Part shown: piece after piece, positions 8,779 to 17,850 of the stretch
How the letters are laid out: every line of letters begins with the position of its first letter
Position numbering within the stretch: position 1 is the stretch's first letter
Assembly: GCF_021044425.1 (NCBI RefSeq)
Contig: NZ_JAJNEC010000004.1
Coordinates: 496,001 to 560,000, forward strand
Direction of reading: 5' to 3'
From: Niabella pedocola
Lineage (GTDB): Bacteria; Bacteroidota; Bacteroidia; Chitinophagales; Chitinophagaceae
DNA: 64,000 nt
Position numbers and translations under genes: made by a program
The notes under the pieces: model-generated
Told to the model about the DNA's origin: nothing
Seen by the model: only the letters and a program-made list of their open reading frames with translations
Database searches by the model: none

Positions 8779-9753
8779 CTATGGATTGGACGTTCTCAGA
8801 TTCGAGTGTACAAACAAACTTGTGATACTCTTATTTTCAAACGCGTGCTTAATTGCAACTGCAAATAAGTTGGCTACAGAAATCACCCGGATCTTCGGGG
8901 TTATTTTCTGAAGCGGAATGGTATTGCATACTACCAGTTCATCCAACACGCTGTTTTCAATATTTTCGTATGCTTTACCGCTCAAAATCGGGTGCGTGAT
9001 CATGGCTCTTACACTCTTCGCTCCTTTTTCCATCAGCAGGCCCGCACTTTTGGCCAGGGTACCTCCTGTATCACAAATGTCATCAATGATCACCACATTC
9101 CGGCCTTCTACATCCCCGATCACCCGCATGCTGGCAATTTCATTGGCCCGTTTCCGGTGCTTATCGCAAATCACCATTTCTGCATTGAAATAGGATGCAA
9201 TTTCCCGGATCCGGTTCGTTGCGCCTACGTCAGGGGCTGCAAAGGTAAGGTTTTCCAGCTGTAATTGCTCTACATAAGGGATAAAAACTGCATGGCTGTC
9301 CAAATGGTCCATTGGAATGTCGAAATAGCCCTGGATCTGGGGGGCGTGCAGGTCCATCGTAACGATCCGGTCTGCACCGGCGGCCGTTAACATATTGGCA
9401 ACCAGTTTGGCACCAATTGCCACCCGCGGCCGGTCCTTCCGGTCCTGGCGGGCATACCCATAATAGGGCATTACCACGATCACTTTATAGGCGGATGCGC
9501 GTTTCGCAGCATCGATCATTAAAAGCAATTCCATCAGGTTATCCGAAGGTGCATAAGTACTCTGTACCAGAAATACATAATCACCGCGAACACTTTCAAG
9601 AAAATTCACGTAAATCTCGCCATCACTAAAGCGCTGTGTATGGATCTGACCCAACTGGCAGCCATATCTTTGGCAGATTTCTTCTGCTAACTGGCGCGAT
9701 GCCGTACCGGCAAAAATTTTGGCTGAATGCATATTTGAAAACGGAGACTCCAT
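8779..9753 (-). CDS. prs: Ribose-phosphate pyrophosphokinase
   Basis: 324 residues. It makes PRPP from ribose 5-phosphate and ATP for purine, pyrimidine, His, Trp and NAD synthesis. Motifs: FSDGEIYV near the N-terminus, YGYARQDRK (ATP site), DLHAPQIQGYF (flexible loop region) and the PRPP loop VVIIDDICDTGGTL. The ATG at 9753 is kept; a second ATG at 9732 would give a start immediately before AKIFAGTASR and cannot be ruled out. It is the first gene of the prs-rplY group, divergent from radC with a 109-base gap. Confidence 0.95.
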   Translation of the reverse strand: MESPFSNMHSAKIFAGTASRQLAEEICQRYGCQLGQIHTQRFSDGEIYVNFLESVRGDYVFLVQSTYAPSDNLMELLLMIDAAKRASAYKVIVVMPYYGYARQDRKDRPRVAIGAKLVANMLTAAGADRIVTMDLHAPQIQGYFDIPMDHLDSHAVFIPYVEQLQLENLTFAAPDVGATNRIREIASYFNAEMVICDKHRKRANEIASMRVIGDVEGRNVVIIDDICDTGGTLAKSAGLLMEKGAKSVRAMITHPILSGKAYENIENSVLDELVVCNTIPLQKITPKIRVISVANLFAVAIKHAFENKSITSLFVHSNLRTSNP

Positions 9754-9862
9754 TTGTTATATAAATGAGCGGCGAAGATATTAATAACCGCGGCAAAATT
9801 CCAAGCAAAATCGGTCATTAAAAAAAATTTTTTGAACAATAAACATTCTGTACCTTGTATAG

Positions 9863-10555
9863 ATGAAAAACACCAACGCCATCCGGAACTGGGCGGAAGA
9901 CGACCGTCCGCGTGAAAAGCTTATGACCCGCGGTGCCAGTACGCTTAGTAACTCAGAGTTGCTGGCAATCCTTATCAACAACGGTACCCGCGAACGATCG
10001 GCGCTGGATCTTGCCAAAGAGATCCTGAAACTCAGCGACGATAACCTGAATGAGCTGGGTAAACAAAGCATTGCAACACTCATGAAAATAAAGGGAATCG
10101 GTGAGGCCAAGGCCATCATGCTTAACGCAGCGCTGGAACTGGGCCGCAGGAGGCAAACCGGCGCATTGCCCCAACGACCGATGATGAATACCAGCAAACA
10201 GATCGGGGAATACCTGAGAAGCCGGCTGAAAGACCTGATGCACGAAGTTTTTGCTGTTATTTTCCTTAACCGGAACAACGCCGTAATTCATTTTGAGGTG
10301 GTTAGCGAAGGCGGCATCACCGGCACGGTAGCCGATCCCCGCATCATCCTAAGAAAAGCACTGGAGAAAAATGCAGTAGGCATCATCCTTGCCCATAACC
10401 ATCCCTCCGGCAACCTCTCCCCCAGCAAGGCCGATGAATACCTAACCACTAAGATCCGCGAAGCCGCAAAATTCCTCGACATCCGGGTAATGGATCATAT
10501 TATTGTAAGCGACGAAGGTTATTACAGCTTTGCCGATGAGGGAATGTTTGGTTAA
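9863..10555 (+). CDS. radC: RadC family protein (JAB/MPN domain)
   Basis: 230 residues. The N-terminal helix-hairpin-helix region (about 1-95) includes LSNSELLAILI and IKGIGEAKA. The C-terminal JAB domain has the zinc metalloprotease-type motif HNHPSGNLSPSKAD (His, His and Asp ligands) and an upstream Glu in FEVVSEGG. Despite the gene name, a DNA repair role for RadC is doubtful in the literature and the molecular substrate is not established. It is a single gene, divergent from prs; no terminator was found after it. Confidence 0.92.
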   Translation: MKNTNAIRNWAEDDRPREKLMTRGASTLSNSELLAILINNGTRERSALDLAKEILKLSDDNLNELGKQSIATLMKIKGIGEAKAIMLNAALELGRRRQTGALPQRPMMNTSKQIGEYLRSRLKDLMHEVFAVIFLNRNNAVIHFEVVSEGGITGTVADPRIILRKALEKNAVGIILAHNHPSGNLSPSKADEYLTTKIREAAKFLDIRVMDHIIVSDEGYYSFADEGMFG

Positions 10556-10676
10556 AAGCAACCGTTTTCATGCAGGAATGTGAGCTGGCCGGCGCATATA
10601 TGTTGATACCGCATACCGGAAACTAATAATTGTTCGTTTCTTATTACTTTCGCTGGTAATTCATAACCTTTTTTTT

Positions 10677-12317
10677 ATGAGGCGAACATTCCTGGTCATT
10701 TCCATTCTTGCGCTGGTCATTACCTTTCTGCTTTCCTGGTATATCAGCAAGAACTGGTATGTTATTTTTGGTGCACTGCTGATCTTTTCCTGTATGGGGT
10801 ATTATGATATGCTGCAAACCCGGCATACGATCCGTAGGATCTATCCCATCTTTGGCCGCCTTCGTTATGTAATGGAAGAGCTGCGGCCAAAGATCTACCA
10901 GTACTTTATCGAATCGGATATTGACGGACGGCCCATCAACCGCATCGACCGGTCTACCGTATACCAGCGCGCCAAACTGGATAACGATACGATGCCCTTC
11001 GGTACGCAACTGGATGTTTACGCGCCCGGCTACGAATGGATCTGTCATTCCATTGCTCCTAAAAATTTCCGCACACTCGATCACAATCCGCGGGTGCTGT
11101 TTGGCAACAAGGACTGTAAACAACCCTATAGCGGGAGCATTTTGAATATTTCAGCAATGAGTTACGGTTCGCTTAGTTCCAACGCAGTAGAGGCCATGAA
11201 CGGTGGTGCCAAAATCGGCAATTTTGCCCATAACACCGGCGAAGGAGGCCTGAGCGATTTCCATCTTAAACAGGGCGGCGATATTATCTGGCAGATCGGA
11301 ACCGGTTATTTTGGATGCCGGGACGAACAGGGAAATTTCTCACCGGAGCTGTTTGCCGAAAAAGCCCAGATTGCAAACGTCAAAATGATCGAGATCAAGA
11401 TCTCTCAGGGTGCTAAACCAGGGCATGGGGGTATTTTGCCCGCGGCTAAAAACACGCCCGAAATTGCCCGCATCCGGCATATACAACCGGGTACCACGGT
11501 GGAATCGCCCCCTTATCATACAGCGTTTGGTTCTCCCCGGGAATTGATCGGTTTCATAAAGCAACTACGGGAACTTTCCGGAGGTAAACCGGTGGGGTTT
11601 AAATTATGTATTGGCCATAAGAGCGAATTCATCGCCATTTGTAAAGCCATGATCAGCCAGGATACATATCCCGATTTTATTACGGTTGATGGCGGAGAAG
11701 GTGGTACCGGAGCAGCACCGCAGGAATTTTCCAACTATGTAGGCGCCCCGCTGCTGGATGGGTTGGCGTTTGTAGATGACATCCTGCGGGGATTGAATAT
11801 CCGTCAGCATATAAAGATCATTGCCTCCGGTAAAATCATGACGGGTTTTCATATTGCACGGGTCGCTGCACTGGGTGCCGATGCCTGTAACTGCGCCCGG
11901 GCGATGATGCTGGCCGTAGGCTGCATCCAGGCGTTGCAATGCAATACCAACCGTTGCCCCACGGGAGTAGCCACACAGGATCCTAAGCTAACAAAAGGTT
12001 TGGTCGTGGACGATAAAAAGTTGCGGGTGGCCAATTATCATAAGTATACGGTAAAAACATTTGTGGAGCTGATGGGTGCTGCCGGCTTAAGCAAGATGCA
12101 GGACATAACCCGGTCGCATGTTTACCGCCGGATCAGTCTTACCTCCATGTTTACTTTTGAAGAGATCTACCCGTCTATTCCTCCGGGCGCCCTCATCAAG
12201 GGTGCCATTCCGGAAAAGCATCAGCATGATTTTGCGTATGCAGACGAAGACCATTGGGGTTGGCCCAGTATCGGCAGCTGGAGCGAAGAAGGCACAAAGG
12301 ATAAAGCGGCCGGCTAG
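10677..12317 (+). CDS. FMN-binding glutamate-synthase-like protein
   Basis: 546 residues. The N-terminus has two hydrophobic segments (about residues 5-20 and 28-42), so it is probably membrane-attached. The rest is the glutamate-synthase alpha-subunit FMN domain: SAMSYGSLSSNAVEAMNGGAK, NTGEGG, KPGHGGILP, VDGGEGGTGAAP, and a Cys-rich loop with CNCARAMM, GCIQ and CNTNRCPTG that would bind the 3Fe-4S cluster. It lacks the glutaminase domain, so it is not a complete GltB. The substrate is unknown; a membrane-bound FMN/Fe-S oxidoreductase is the safest description. It ends at a strong two-way terminator. Confidence 0.88.
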   Translation: MRRTFLVISILALVITFLLSWYISKNWYVIFGALLIFSCMGYYDMLQTRHTIRRIYPIFGRLRYVMEELRPKIYQYFIESDIDGRPINRIDRSTVYQRAKLDNDTMPFGTQLDVYAPGYEWICHSIAPKNFRTLDHNPRVLFGNKDCKQPYSGSILNISAMSYGSLSSNAVEAMNGGAKIGNFAHNTGEGGLSDFHLKQGGDIIWQIGTGYFGCRDEQGNFSPELFAEKAQIANVKMIEIKISQGAKPGHGGILPAAKNTPEIARIRHIQPGTTVESPPYHTAFGSPRELIGFIKQLRELSGGKPVGFKLCIGHKSEFIAICKAMISQDTYPDFITVDGGEGGTGAAPQEFSNYVGAPLLDGLAFVDDILRGLNIRQHIKIIASGKIMTGFHIARVAALGADACNCARAMMLAVGCIQALQCNTNRCPTGVATQDPKLTKGLVVDDKKLRVANYHKYTVKTFVELMGAAGLSKMQDITRSHVYRRISLTSMFTFEEIYPSIPPGALIKGAIPEKHQHDFAYADEDHWGWPSIGSWSEEGTKDKAAG

Positions 12318-12325
12318 GTCCTTTT

Positions 12326-12375
12326 AAAATATAAAATGCGGCAGCATCCATGGATACCGCCGCATTTTATATTTT
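12326..12375. terminator. Two-way terminator between convergent genes
   Basis: A perfect 17-bp inverted repeat, 12326-12342 against 12359-12375, encloses a 16-base loop. The arms are GC-rich at the loop side and end in ATATTTT or AAAATAT, giving a T-rich tail in either direction. It serves the gene ending at 12317 and the mutase ending at 12385. Confidence 0.85.
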
Positions 12376-12384
12376 GTTATGGTA

Positions 12385-14112
12385 TTAATTCAGTTTCAGA
12401 TCTGCAATGATGCCTTCAATTTTGGCATCCAGCTGTTGATCTACCGCATCAAACTCATCTGCACGTTCCAGCTTTTCTTTTACACTGAAATAGAATTTGA
12501 TCTTCGGTTCGGTACCACTGGGACGGGCCGATACCAGGCTGCCGTCTTCCAGCGCAAACTGCAATACATTCGATTTGGGAAGATGAATTTCGGCAACGTC
12601 GCCTGTATGCGGATCGGTTGACTGACTGCTCTGGTAATCCAGCACCCGCACTACCTTAATGCCATTGATGGCCTTGGGGAGATGGTTCCGGTAGTCCTGC
12701 ATCATAGCTGCAATCTGCTGCTGACCATCCATACCTTTTTTGGTAATGGAAATGAGCTTTTCTTTATAAAATCCAAACTTTACGTATAACTCAATGAGTT
12801 TATCAAATAAGGTCTTCCCATTATTCTTTTCGTAGGCGGCCATTTCACAGAGCAGGGCCACGGCGCTTACGGCATCTTTATCCCGTACTTTATCGCCAAT
12901 CATCAGGCCAAAACTTTCTTCCCCGCCGGTGATATAACACTCCTTCCCTTCTTTTTCCCGGATCATTTCAGCAATCCATTTAAAACCGGTCAGTACCCGG
13001 TAGCAATGCACTCCATAACCCGCCGCCAGATCGTCTACCATACCGGTGGTTACAATGGTAGTAATGATCATATCATTGGATTGTGCGATCCCTTTTTCCT
13101 TCCGTGCTTCCAGCAGGTAGTTAAATGCCAGCACTGCCGTTTGATTCCCGTTCATCAGCACCCATTCCCCGTGGTTATCCTTAATACCGATGCCCACACG
13201 GTCCGCATCCGGATCGGTCCCCAGCAGGATATCCGCGTCCAGTTCCCTGGCCTTTGCAAGCCCGATGCTCATGGTTTCCTTTTCTTCAGGATTGGGATAG
13301 GCTACGGTAGGAAAATTTCCATCCGGCGTTTTTTGCTCTTCTACGATATGTACATTTTTAAAACCGAATCGGTCCAGCACCTGGGGCACCAGCGTGATCC
13401 CCGTACCGTGTATGGGTGTATATACGATTTTAAGATCACGTTGCTTTTCGATCACTTCCGGAAATACACTCAGTCCTTTCACCATTTCGATGTATTGTTC
13501 ATCGATGTCTTTTCCGATCAACGTGATATTGGCATCTCCCCCGCTCCATTTCACATCATCCACGGAAGCGATTTTTTCCACTTCCCGGATCACATTTTTA
13601 TCGTGCGGCGGCACCAGTTGCCCGCCATCGTTCCAGTAGGCCTTGTACCCGTTGTATTCTTTAGGATTATGCGAGGCCGTGCACACCACGCCGCCCTGGC
13701 ATTTTAACGTGCGGATCGCAAATGAAAGTTCGGGCGTTGGCCGAAGTGCTTCAAACAGAAATACTTTGATGCCGTTCGCTGCAAAAACGTGGGCCGTTGT
13801 TTCCGCAAAGAAGCGGCTGTTATTCCGGCTGTCGTGCGCTATGGCTACCCGCACTTCTTCGCCCGGATAAGATTGCAGGAGATAATTGGCATACCCCTGC
13901 GTGGCCATTCCTATGGTATATTTATTCATCCGGTTGGTACCTACTCCCATAATGCCCCGGAGCCCACCGGTTCCGAATTCCAGGTTCTGATAAAATGCAT
14001 CCGCCAGCTCCTTGGGGTCCTCCTGCTGAAGCTTTTGAATGCTGTTTTTTGTATCCTGATCATAATTGCCCTGCAACCATTGATCCACTTTCCGCTGAAT
14101 TGCGCTGTCCAT
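12385..14112 (-). CDS. Phosphoglucomutase/phosphomannomutase family (phospho-sugar mutase)
   Basis: 575 residues from the ATG at 14112 (MDSAIQRKV). Longer in-frame extensions upstream (to 14247) are rejected because the family begins here. Four-domain alpha-D-phosphohexomutase: FGTGGLRGIMG at the start of domain 1, catalytic phosphoserine loop TASHNPKEYNGYK, metal loop DPDADR, sugar-binding GGEESFG and phosphate-binding RPSGTEPK. It interconverts the 1- and 6-phosphates of glucose or mannose (or of ribose/deoxyribose in some relatives) and feeds cell-surface glycan and storage pathways. Cytoplasmic. It stands alone, divergent from the lipoprotein and glycosyltransferase cluster. Confidence 0.93.
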   Translation of the reverse strand: MDSAIQRKVDQWLQGNYDQDTKNSIQKLQQEDPKELADAFYQNLEFGTGGLRGIMGVGTNRMNKYTIGMATQGYANYLLQSYPGEEVRVAIAHDSRNNSRFFAETTAHVFAANGIKVFLFEALRPTPELSFAIRTLKCQGGVVCTASHNPKEYNGYKAYWNDGGQLVPPHDKNVIREVEKIASVDDVKWSGGDANITLIGKDIDEQYIEMVKGLSVFPEVIEKQRDLKIVYTPIHGTGITLVPQVLDRFGFKNVHIVEEQKTPDGNFPTVAYPNPEEKETMSIGLAKARELDADILLGTDPDADRVGIGIKDNHGEWVLMNGNQTAVLAFNYLLEARKEKGIAQSNDMIITTIVTTGMVDDLAAGYGVHCYRVLTGFKWIAEMIREKEGKECYITGGEESFGLMIGDKVRDKDAVSAVALLCEMAAYEKNNGKTLFDKLIELYVKFGFYKEKLISITKKGMDGQQQIAAMMQDYRNHLPKAINGIKVVRVLDYQSSQSTDPHTGDVAEIHLPKSNVLQFALEDGSLVSARPSGTEPKIKFYFSVKEKLERADEFDAVDQQLDAKIEGIIADLKLN

Positions 14113-14265
14113 ATTTCGAATCATTTTATTGAACTGAAGATAACCACTATTTTGATTTAAAATTTGAAATCTGTTTTTTTCCGGGAAAATATTCGCCGGC
14201 ATCCCTGAGAATCGAATTTGGTCGTATATTCGTTTATACTTAACCACTGGGGTAATTAATTGCTT

Positions 14266-15507
14266 ATGCCAAAATGCTTTTTTTGGTTATTGATTTCAGG
14301 AATATCAATAACACTGGCCTGTAACAAGGAAGACGAGGTTTTATATGCCGAGGATGTTCCCCTGGCAATGGTGAATCATCACTATACTGAACTGCCAGAC
14401 TATACAACGGATATCGGAGAAATCAATATTTCGGCCATGGCCAATGGAAACTATAACGGGATGGCCGTTCCTTCCTTTATCAGGAGTATTTCAAAACCCA
14501 ATGACGGGTACTGCCACCCGGATGTGCAGTACTTCCCCGAAGGATATAAGGGGTACAAATACTGGATGGTCTTTACCCCCTATTTTGGATCTGTGGGTAC
14601 GGCGCAGCACTCAAAACGATTTGAGAATCCTACTGTTGTGGTTTCCAATGACGGTATGAACTGGACAGAACCGGCAGGCATAAAAAATCCGTTGGCCCTT
14701 ACACCCTCCATCCAGGAAAGTTTCCTGGAAAATAAAAAGGAACACAAACAAGGTTTCTGGTCGGATGTGGACTGGCTCTTTACCGACAATACGTTTTACC
14801 TCTACTACAGGGGCAGTTTCATTACCGCCCAGGCGCTGAAAAAAAGAGGTGCTAAAAGCCAAAACAACAATGAAAAATTAAAGCAAAGTGCACAAAGGAC
14901 AATTGTACGTCAAACTTCCACAGACGGCGTACATTGGACACCATTGGAAGTGGTGTACTCCAGCAACCCACCCTATACCCCTAAGAATGATCATTTACTC
15001 TCGCCTTCATTTATAAAAGCAGGGAATACATTTTGCAGCTACGAGGTTGAGCTGAACCGGGGCGGGAAAGTTTTTTCGGGAGCAGAACCCTCCTATGTAA
15101 TTCAACGGACCTCAACCGACGGGTTGAATTTTAGCCTTTTTAAAAAAAGCAAGATCGTAAATTTTATAAACACCCCCTGGAAAGATATCAATCCCAGGTA
15201 TGCACCCTGGCACTTACAGGCCACGTACATTGACGGCTTTTATTTTCTTTGCCTGGCCACCGGCGATGTAGGGAAATATACGGCCGACGCGTTGTTCCTT
15301 GCATATTCCAAGGACGGGGTTAATTTTGCCGTGTTGCCGCGTGCCATGGTTACACAAAACGTTTACCGGTCTGCCGTGTTCCCCATGATGAGCGATGATA
15401 AAACCATTGATTTCGGTGCTGTTATTGGTTACAAAACAGGCCAGTTCAAATACCGGGAATTTTCGCTCAAAAAATCAGAACTGAACAGTACATTGAATAT
15501 AAAGTAA
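14266..15507 (+). CDS. Lipoprotein with Asp-box-like repeats (glycosidase-like propeller)
   Basis: 413 residues from the ATG at 14266; a TTG two codons earlier is in frame. The signal peptide ends in a lipobox ITLAC (Cys19). The body carries four short motifs of Asp-box type: SNDGMNW, STDGVHW, STDGLNF and SKDGVNF, spaced along the chain, with YFPEGYKGYKYWM and WHLQATYIDGFYFL between. Such motifs occur in beta-propeller glycosidases and sialidase-like proteins, so I infer a five- or six-bladed propeller exposed at the cell surface or in the periplasm that acts on or binds sugar. No catalytic acid pair could be identified. Two glycosyltransferase genes follow. Confidence 0.65.
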   Translation: MPKCFFWLLISGISITLACNKEDEVLYAEDVPLAMVNHHYTELPDYTTDIGEINISAMANGNYNGMAVPSFIRSISKPNDGYCHPDVQYFPEGYKGYKYWMVFTPYFGSVGTAQHSKRFENPTVVVSNDGMNWTEPAGIKNPLALTPSIQESFLENKKEHKQGFWSDVDWLFTDNTFYLYYRGSFITAQALKKRGAKSQNNNEKLKQSAQRTIVRQTSTDGVHWTPLEVVYSSNPPYTPKNDHLLSPSFIKAGNTFCSYEVELNRGGKVFSGAEPSYVIQRTSTDGLNFSLFKKSKIVNFINTPWKDINPRYAPWHLQATYIDGFYFLCLATGDVGKYTADALFLAYSKDGVNFAVLPRAMVTQNVYRSAVFPMMSDDKTIDFGAVIGYKTGQFKYREFSLKKSELNSTLNIK

Positions 15508-15511
15508 CCCC

Positions 15512-15519
15512 TATTTTTG
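15512..15519 (+). promoter_or_regulatory. Candidate -7 element before the glycosyltransferase pair
   Basis: TATTTTTG matches TAnnTTTG and lies 45 bases before the ATG at 15565. A TTG at 15493-15495 is 16 bases upstream, shorter than the usual 19, so the match is only partial. Confidence 0.3.
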
Positions 15520-15564
15520 CCAGAGCAGTTCTTGCAGACCAAAACCCAAAAGATGCATTTCTGA

Positions 15565-16602
15565 ATGACAACCCTTCCTGAAAAGATAACGGTATCGGTA
15601 ATTATGCCGGTGTATAATGTAGCCGCTTTTTTAGGAGAAGCGATCCAGAGCGTCCTTGATCAAAGCTTTAAAGACCTCGAGCTGATTTTGGTAAATGACG
15701 GCAGTACAGACGGTTCGGCCTCCGTTTGCCAGGCTTATTTGCAACAGGATCCGCGGGTACAATTCATCAACCAGGAAAACTGCGGTGTTTCCATAGCCCG
15801 TAATAACGGGTTACTTCGTGCTACCGGGGCCTATGTTTTCTTTATGGATTCGGATGACACGCTGGACCGGGAATTCGTTAAAACTTCACTTGAAACCGCA
15901 GAGAGAGGAAATAATGACATCACCGTTATCGGAGCACCGTACTGCAAGCGGGGCCCGCATTTCACTTCATTGCCTACCTGTGCGCAGATGATCCGCATGG
16001 ATTTTTTAAAGCAGTACCCGGAGATCCGGTTCCCGGCCCGCCTTCAACCCTGTGAAGATGGTTTATTCTCCCATCAGTTACTCGCATTTACAACAAAGGT
16101 GGGATCAAATCCCCAGGGCATTTATCACTACCGGCATCATGCCCATCAAAACACCAAACAGATCAATGATAATTGCTGGACGGTGATCCGGCAGATCCCT
16201 TCGTGGCTGCAGATTTTGGAGGCATTTTATACCCGTCACCAGCTACTTCCCTCGCACACCCTGCACCTGGCCCGCTTTATCCAGCATGAGCCCTTCGAAT
16301 TACGTTACCTGGGAATGCCGTTTACCCCGGAACAAAAAAATTATCTTCACGACCTGATCATCACATTCATGAGCCGGGTGGTGCTGCCCACGCTCACAAA
16401 ATCGGAAAAGAAGCAGCTCAGCAAACCTTTCCGCTATTTTCTTAGTATACAAAACCCGGCCCGTTTCGAAGCATTCTATCGCAGCTATTGCATCCGGAAA
16501 AAAAGGCGCCGGGCGTTTTACCTGTTTCTGATACGATTCATTCCGTTCACGCAGTTAAGAAGAAAAACAAGAAAAGCAGTTGCCGAAAAATACAGGCCAT
16601 GA
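15565..16602 (+). CDS. Glycosyltransferase family 2
   Basis: 345 residues. GT-A fold start: VSVIMPVYNVAAFLGEAIQS, LILVNDGSTDGSA and the metal-binding DSDD in FFMDSDDTLD. The C-terminal half has basic segments and a Lys/Arg-rich tail, as in LPS or capsule glycosyltransferases acting at the cytoplasmic membrane face. Donor and acceptor sugars cannot be read. Its stop overlaps the start of the next gene in an ATGA, so the two are translationally coupled and probably act on the same glycan. Confidence 0.9.
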   Translation: MTTLPEKITVSVIMPVYNVAAFLGEAIQSVLDQSFKDLELILVNDGSTDGSASVCQAYLQQDPRVQFINQENCGVSIARNNGLLRATGAYVFFMDSDDTLDREFVKTSLETAERGNNDITVIGAPYCKRGPHFTSLPTCAQMIRMDFLKQYPEIRFPARLQPCEDGLFSHQLLAFTTKVGSNPQGIYHYRHHAHQNTKQINDNCWTVIRQIPSWLQILEAFYTRHQLLPSHTLHLARFIQHEPFELRYLGMPFTPEQKNYLHDLIITFMSRVVLPTLTKSEKKQLSKPFRYFLSIQNPARFEAFYRSYCIRKKRRRAFYLFLIRFIPFTQLRRKTRKAVAEKYRP

Positions 16603-17843
16603 AACTCTTGCTGATACAACATCAAGGATTTATTAACGGTCAGGGAGGAACAGAAAAGATCTGTGCCTTCTTAGCGGATCATTTTGCAGGTACAGGCCAT
16701 GCAGTGGAAATTGCCACCTGTGAAAATGTTACCGGAACCGCGGTTTACGTACGCCATCCCAACGTAAAAGTCACCAATATCTATTCCCCGGAAATCATCC
16801 AGAAGCATCCCCGCCGGCTATGGAACTATCCCGGGAAGCATCCGTTACGCTGGATCGCCGGAAAGATCCGGAAAAAAAGAGACAAACTGTTCAACCACTT
16901 CCTTTATAAAAACACAAACGGAAAAGACGGACTTTATCTATTCAACCTCCGGCACCGGGCCAGGGCCTGGAAGCAGTTTATAGACGCAACTGCACCTGAT
17001 CTGATCATCACGATGTCGTTAAGTTCGGTGCTGGAAATCACGTATGAAAACACCTACACGATCCCCATCGTCAATTCCACCAACGGCCGTCCGGACTACG
17101 ACTATTCAAACCAGCTTTGGTACCGGAGCGCCCTGGAGATGCATTGTCTCAAAGCTGCATACGGGCACCTGGCCGCCATGCAAATATTGTTCGATAGCTA
17201 TCAGTCCGTTATTCCGGATACGTTCACCGGAAAATGTGTTACGATACCCAATCCTGTTCCCCAGGTTACCGCCGCAAACCGCGCCAACCTTTTGATGAAA
17301 AAAGCGCGGTACAAAATCGTAAGTATCGCCTCACTCGTCATGAGTTGTAAACAGCAGGATTTATCGATAGCGGTTTTTTCGGGAATCGCACAAAAATATC
17401 CCCAATGGGATCTTTATTTTTGGGGAACAGGGCCCGACGAAAGCGTATTGCGTGATCTTGTGGAAAGGGAGGGATTGCAAAACCGGATTTTCCTGGAGGG
17501 GTTTACCGACAACCCGATGGAAACATTAAAACAGGCAGATATCTTTATTTTCCCCAGTAAATTTGAAGGATTCCCACTGGCGTTAACGGAAGCCATGGCC
17601 GCAGGCTTACCCAGTATCGGCCTTCGCAGCTGTTCGGGCGTTAACGAACTGATCCGGCATGGTGAGAATGGCTTTTTGGCAACCGACTCCGCAGCGCTGC
17701 AACAACAACTGGAAGTACTGATCAGCCAGCCGGAAACCCGGCAACAAATGGGTACCAATGCCCATTTATCTATGGCGCGTTATGCTCCCGAACACATTAT
17801 AGAAAAGTGGGCTGCCCTGGTCAGGGACATGCAACCGCGTTGA
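16599..17843 (+). CDS. Glycosyltransferase family 4
   Basis: 414 residues from the ATG at 16599, which overlaps the GT2 stop (ATGA). Upstream extension in this frame would lie inside the GT2 gene and is rejected. GT-B fold: N-terminal GQGGTEK glycine-rich loop, then a C-terminal domain with SKFEGFPLALTEAMAAGLP, the family's nucleotide-sugar EX7E region, and a GENGFLA segment. It adds a sugar from a nucleotide donor, probably to a lipid-linked or LPS acceptor. The convergent exporter gene ends 7 bases downstream. Confidence 0.9.
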   Translation: MKLLLIQHQGFINGQGGTEKICAFLADHFAGTGHAVEIATCENVTGTAVYVRHPNVKVTNIYSPEIIQKHPRRLWNYPGKHPLRWIAGKIRKKRDKLFNHFLYKNTNGKDGLYLFNLRHRARAWKQFIDATAPDLIITMSLSSVLEITYENTYTIPIVNSTNGRPDYDYSNQLWYRSALEMHCLKAAYGHLAAMQILFDSYQSVIPDTFTGKCVTIPNPVPQVTAANRANLLMKKARYKIVSIASLVMSCKQQDLSIAVFSGIAQKYPQWDLYFWGTGPDESVLRDLVEREGLQNRIFLEGFTDNPMETLKQADIFIFPSKFEGFPLALTEAMAAGLPSIGLRSCSGVNELIRHGENGFLATDSAALQQQLEVLISQPETRQQMGTNAHLSMARYAPEHIIEKWAALVRDMQPR

Positions 17844-17850
17844 TGCGCTG

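Noticed and set aside
13006..13707. 233-codon plus-strand ORF
   Set aside because: It lies antisense to the phospho-sugar mutase gene, which has full family motifs.
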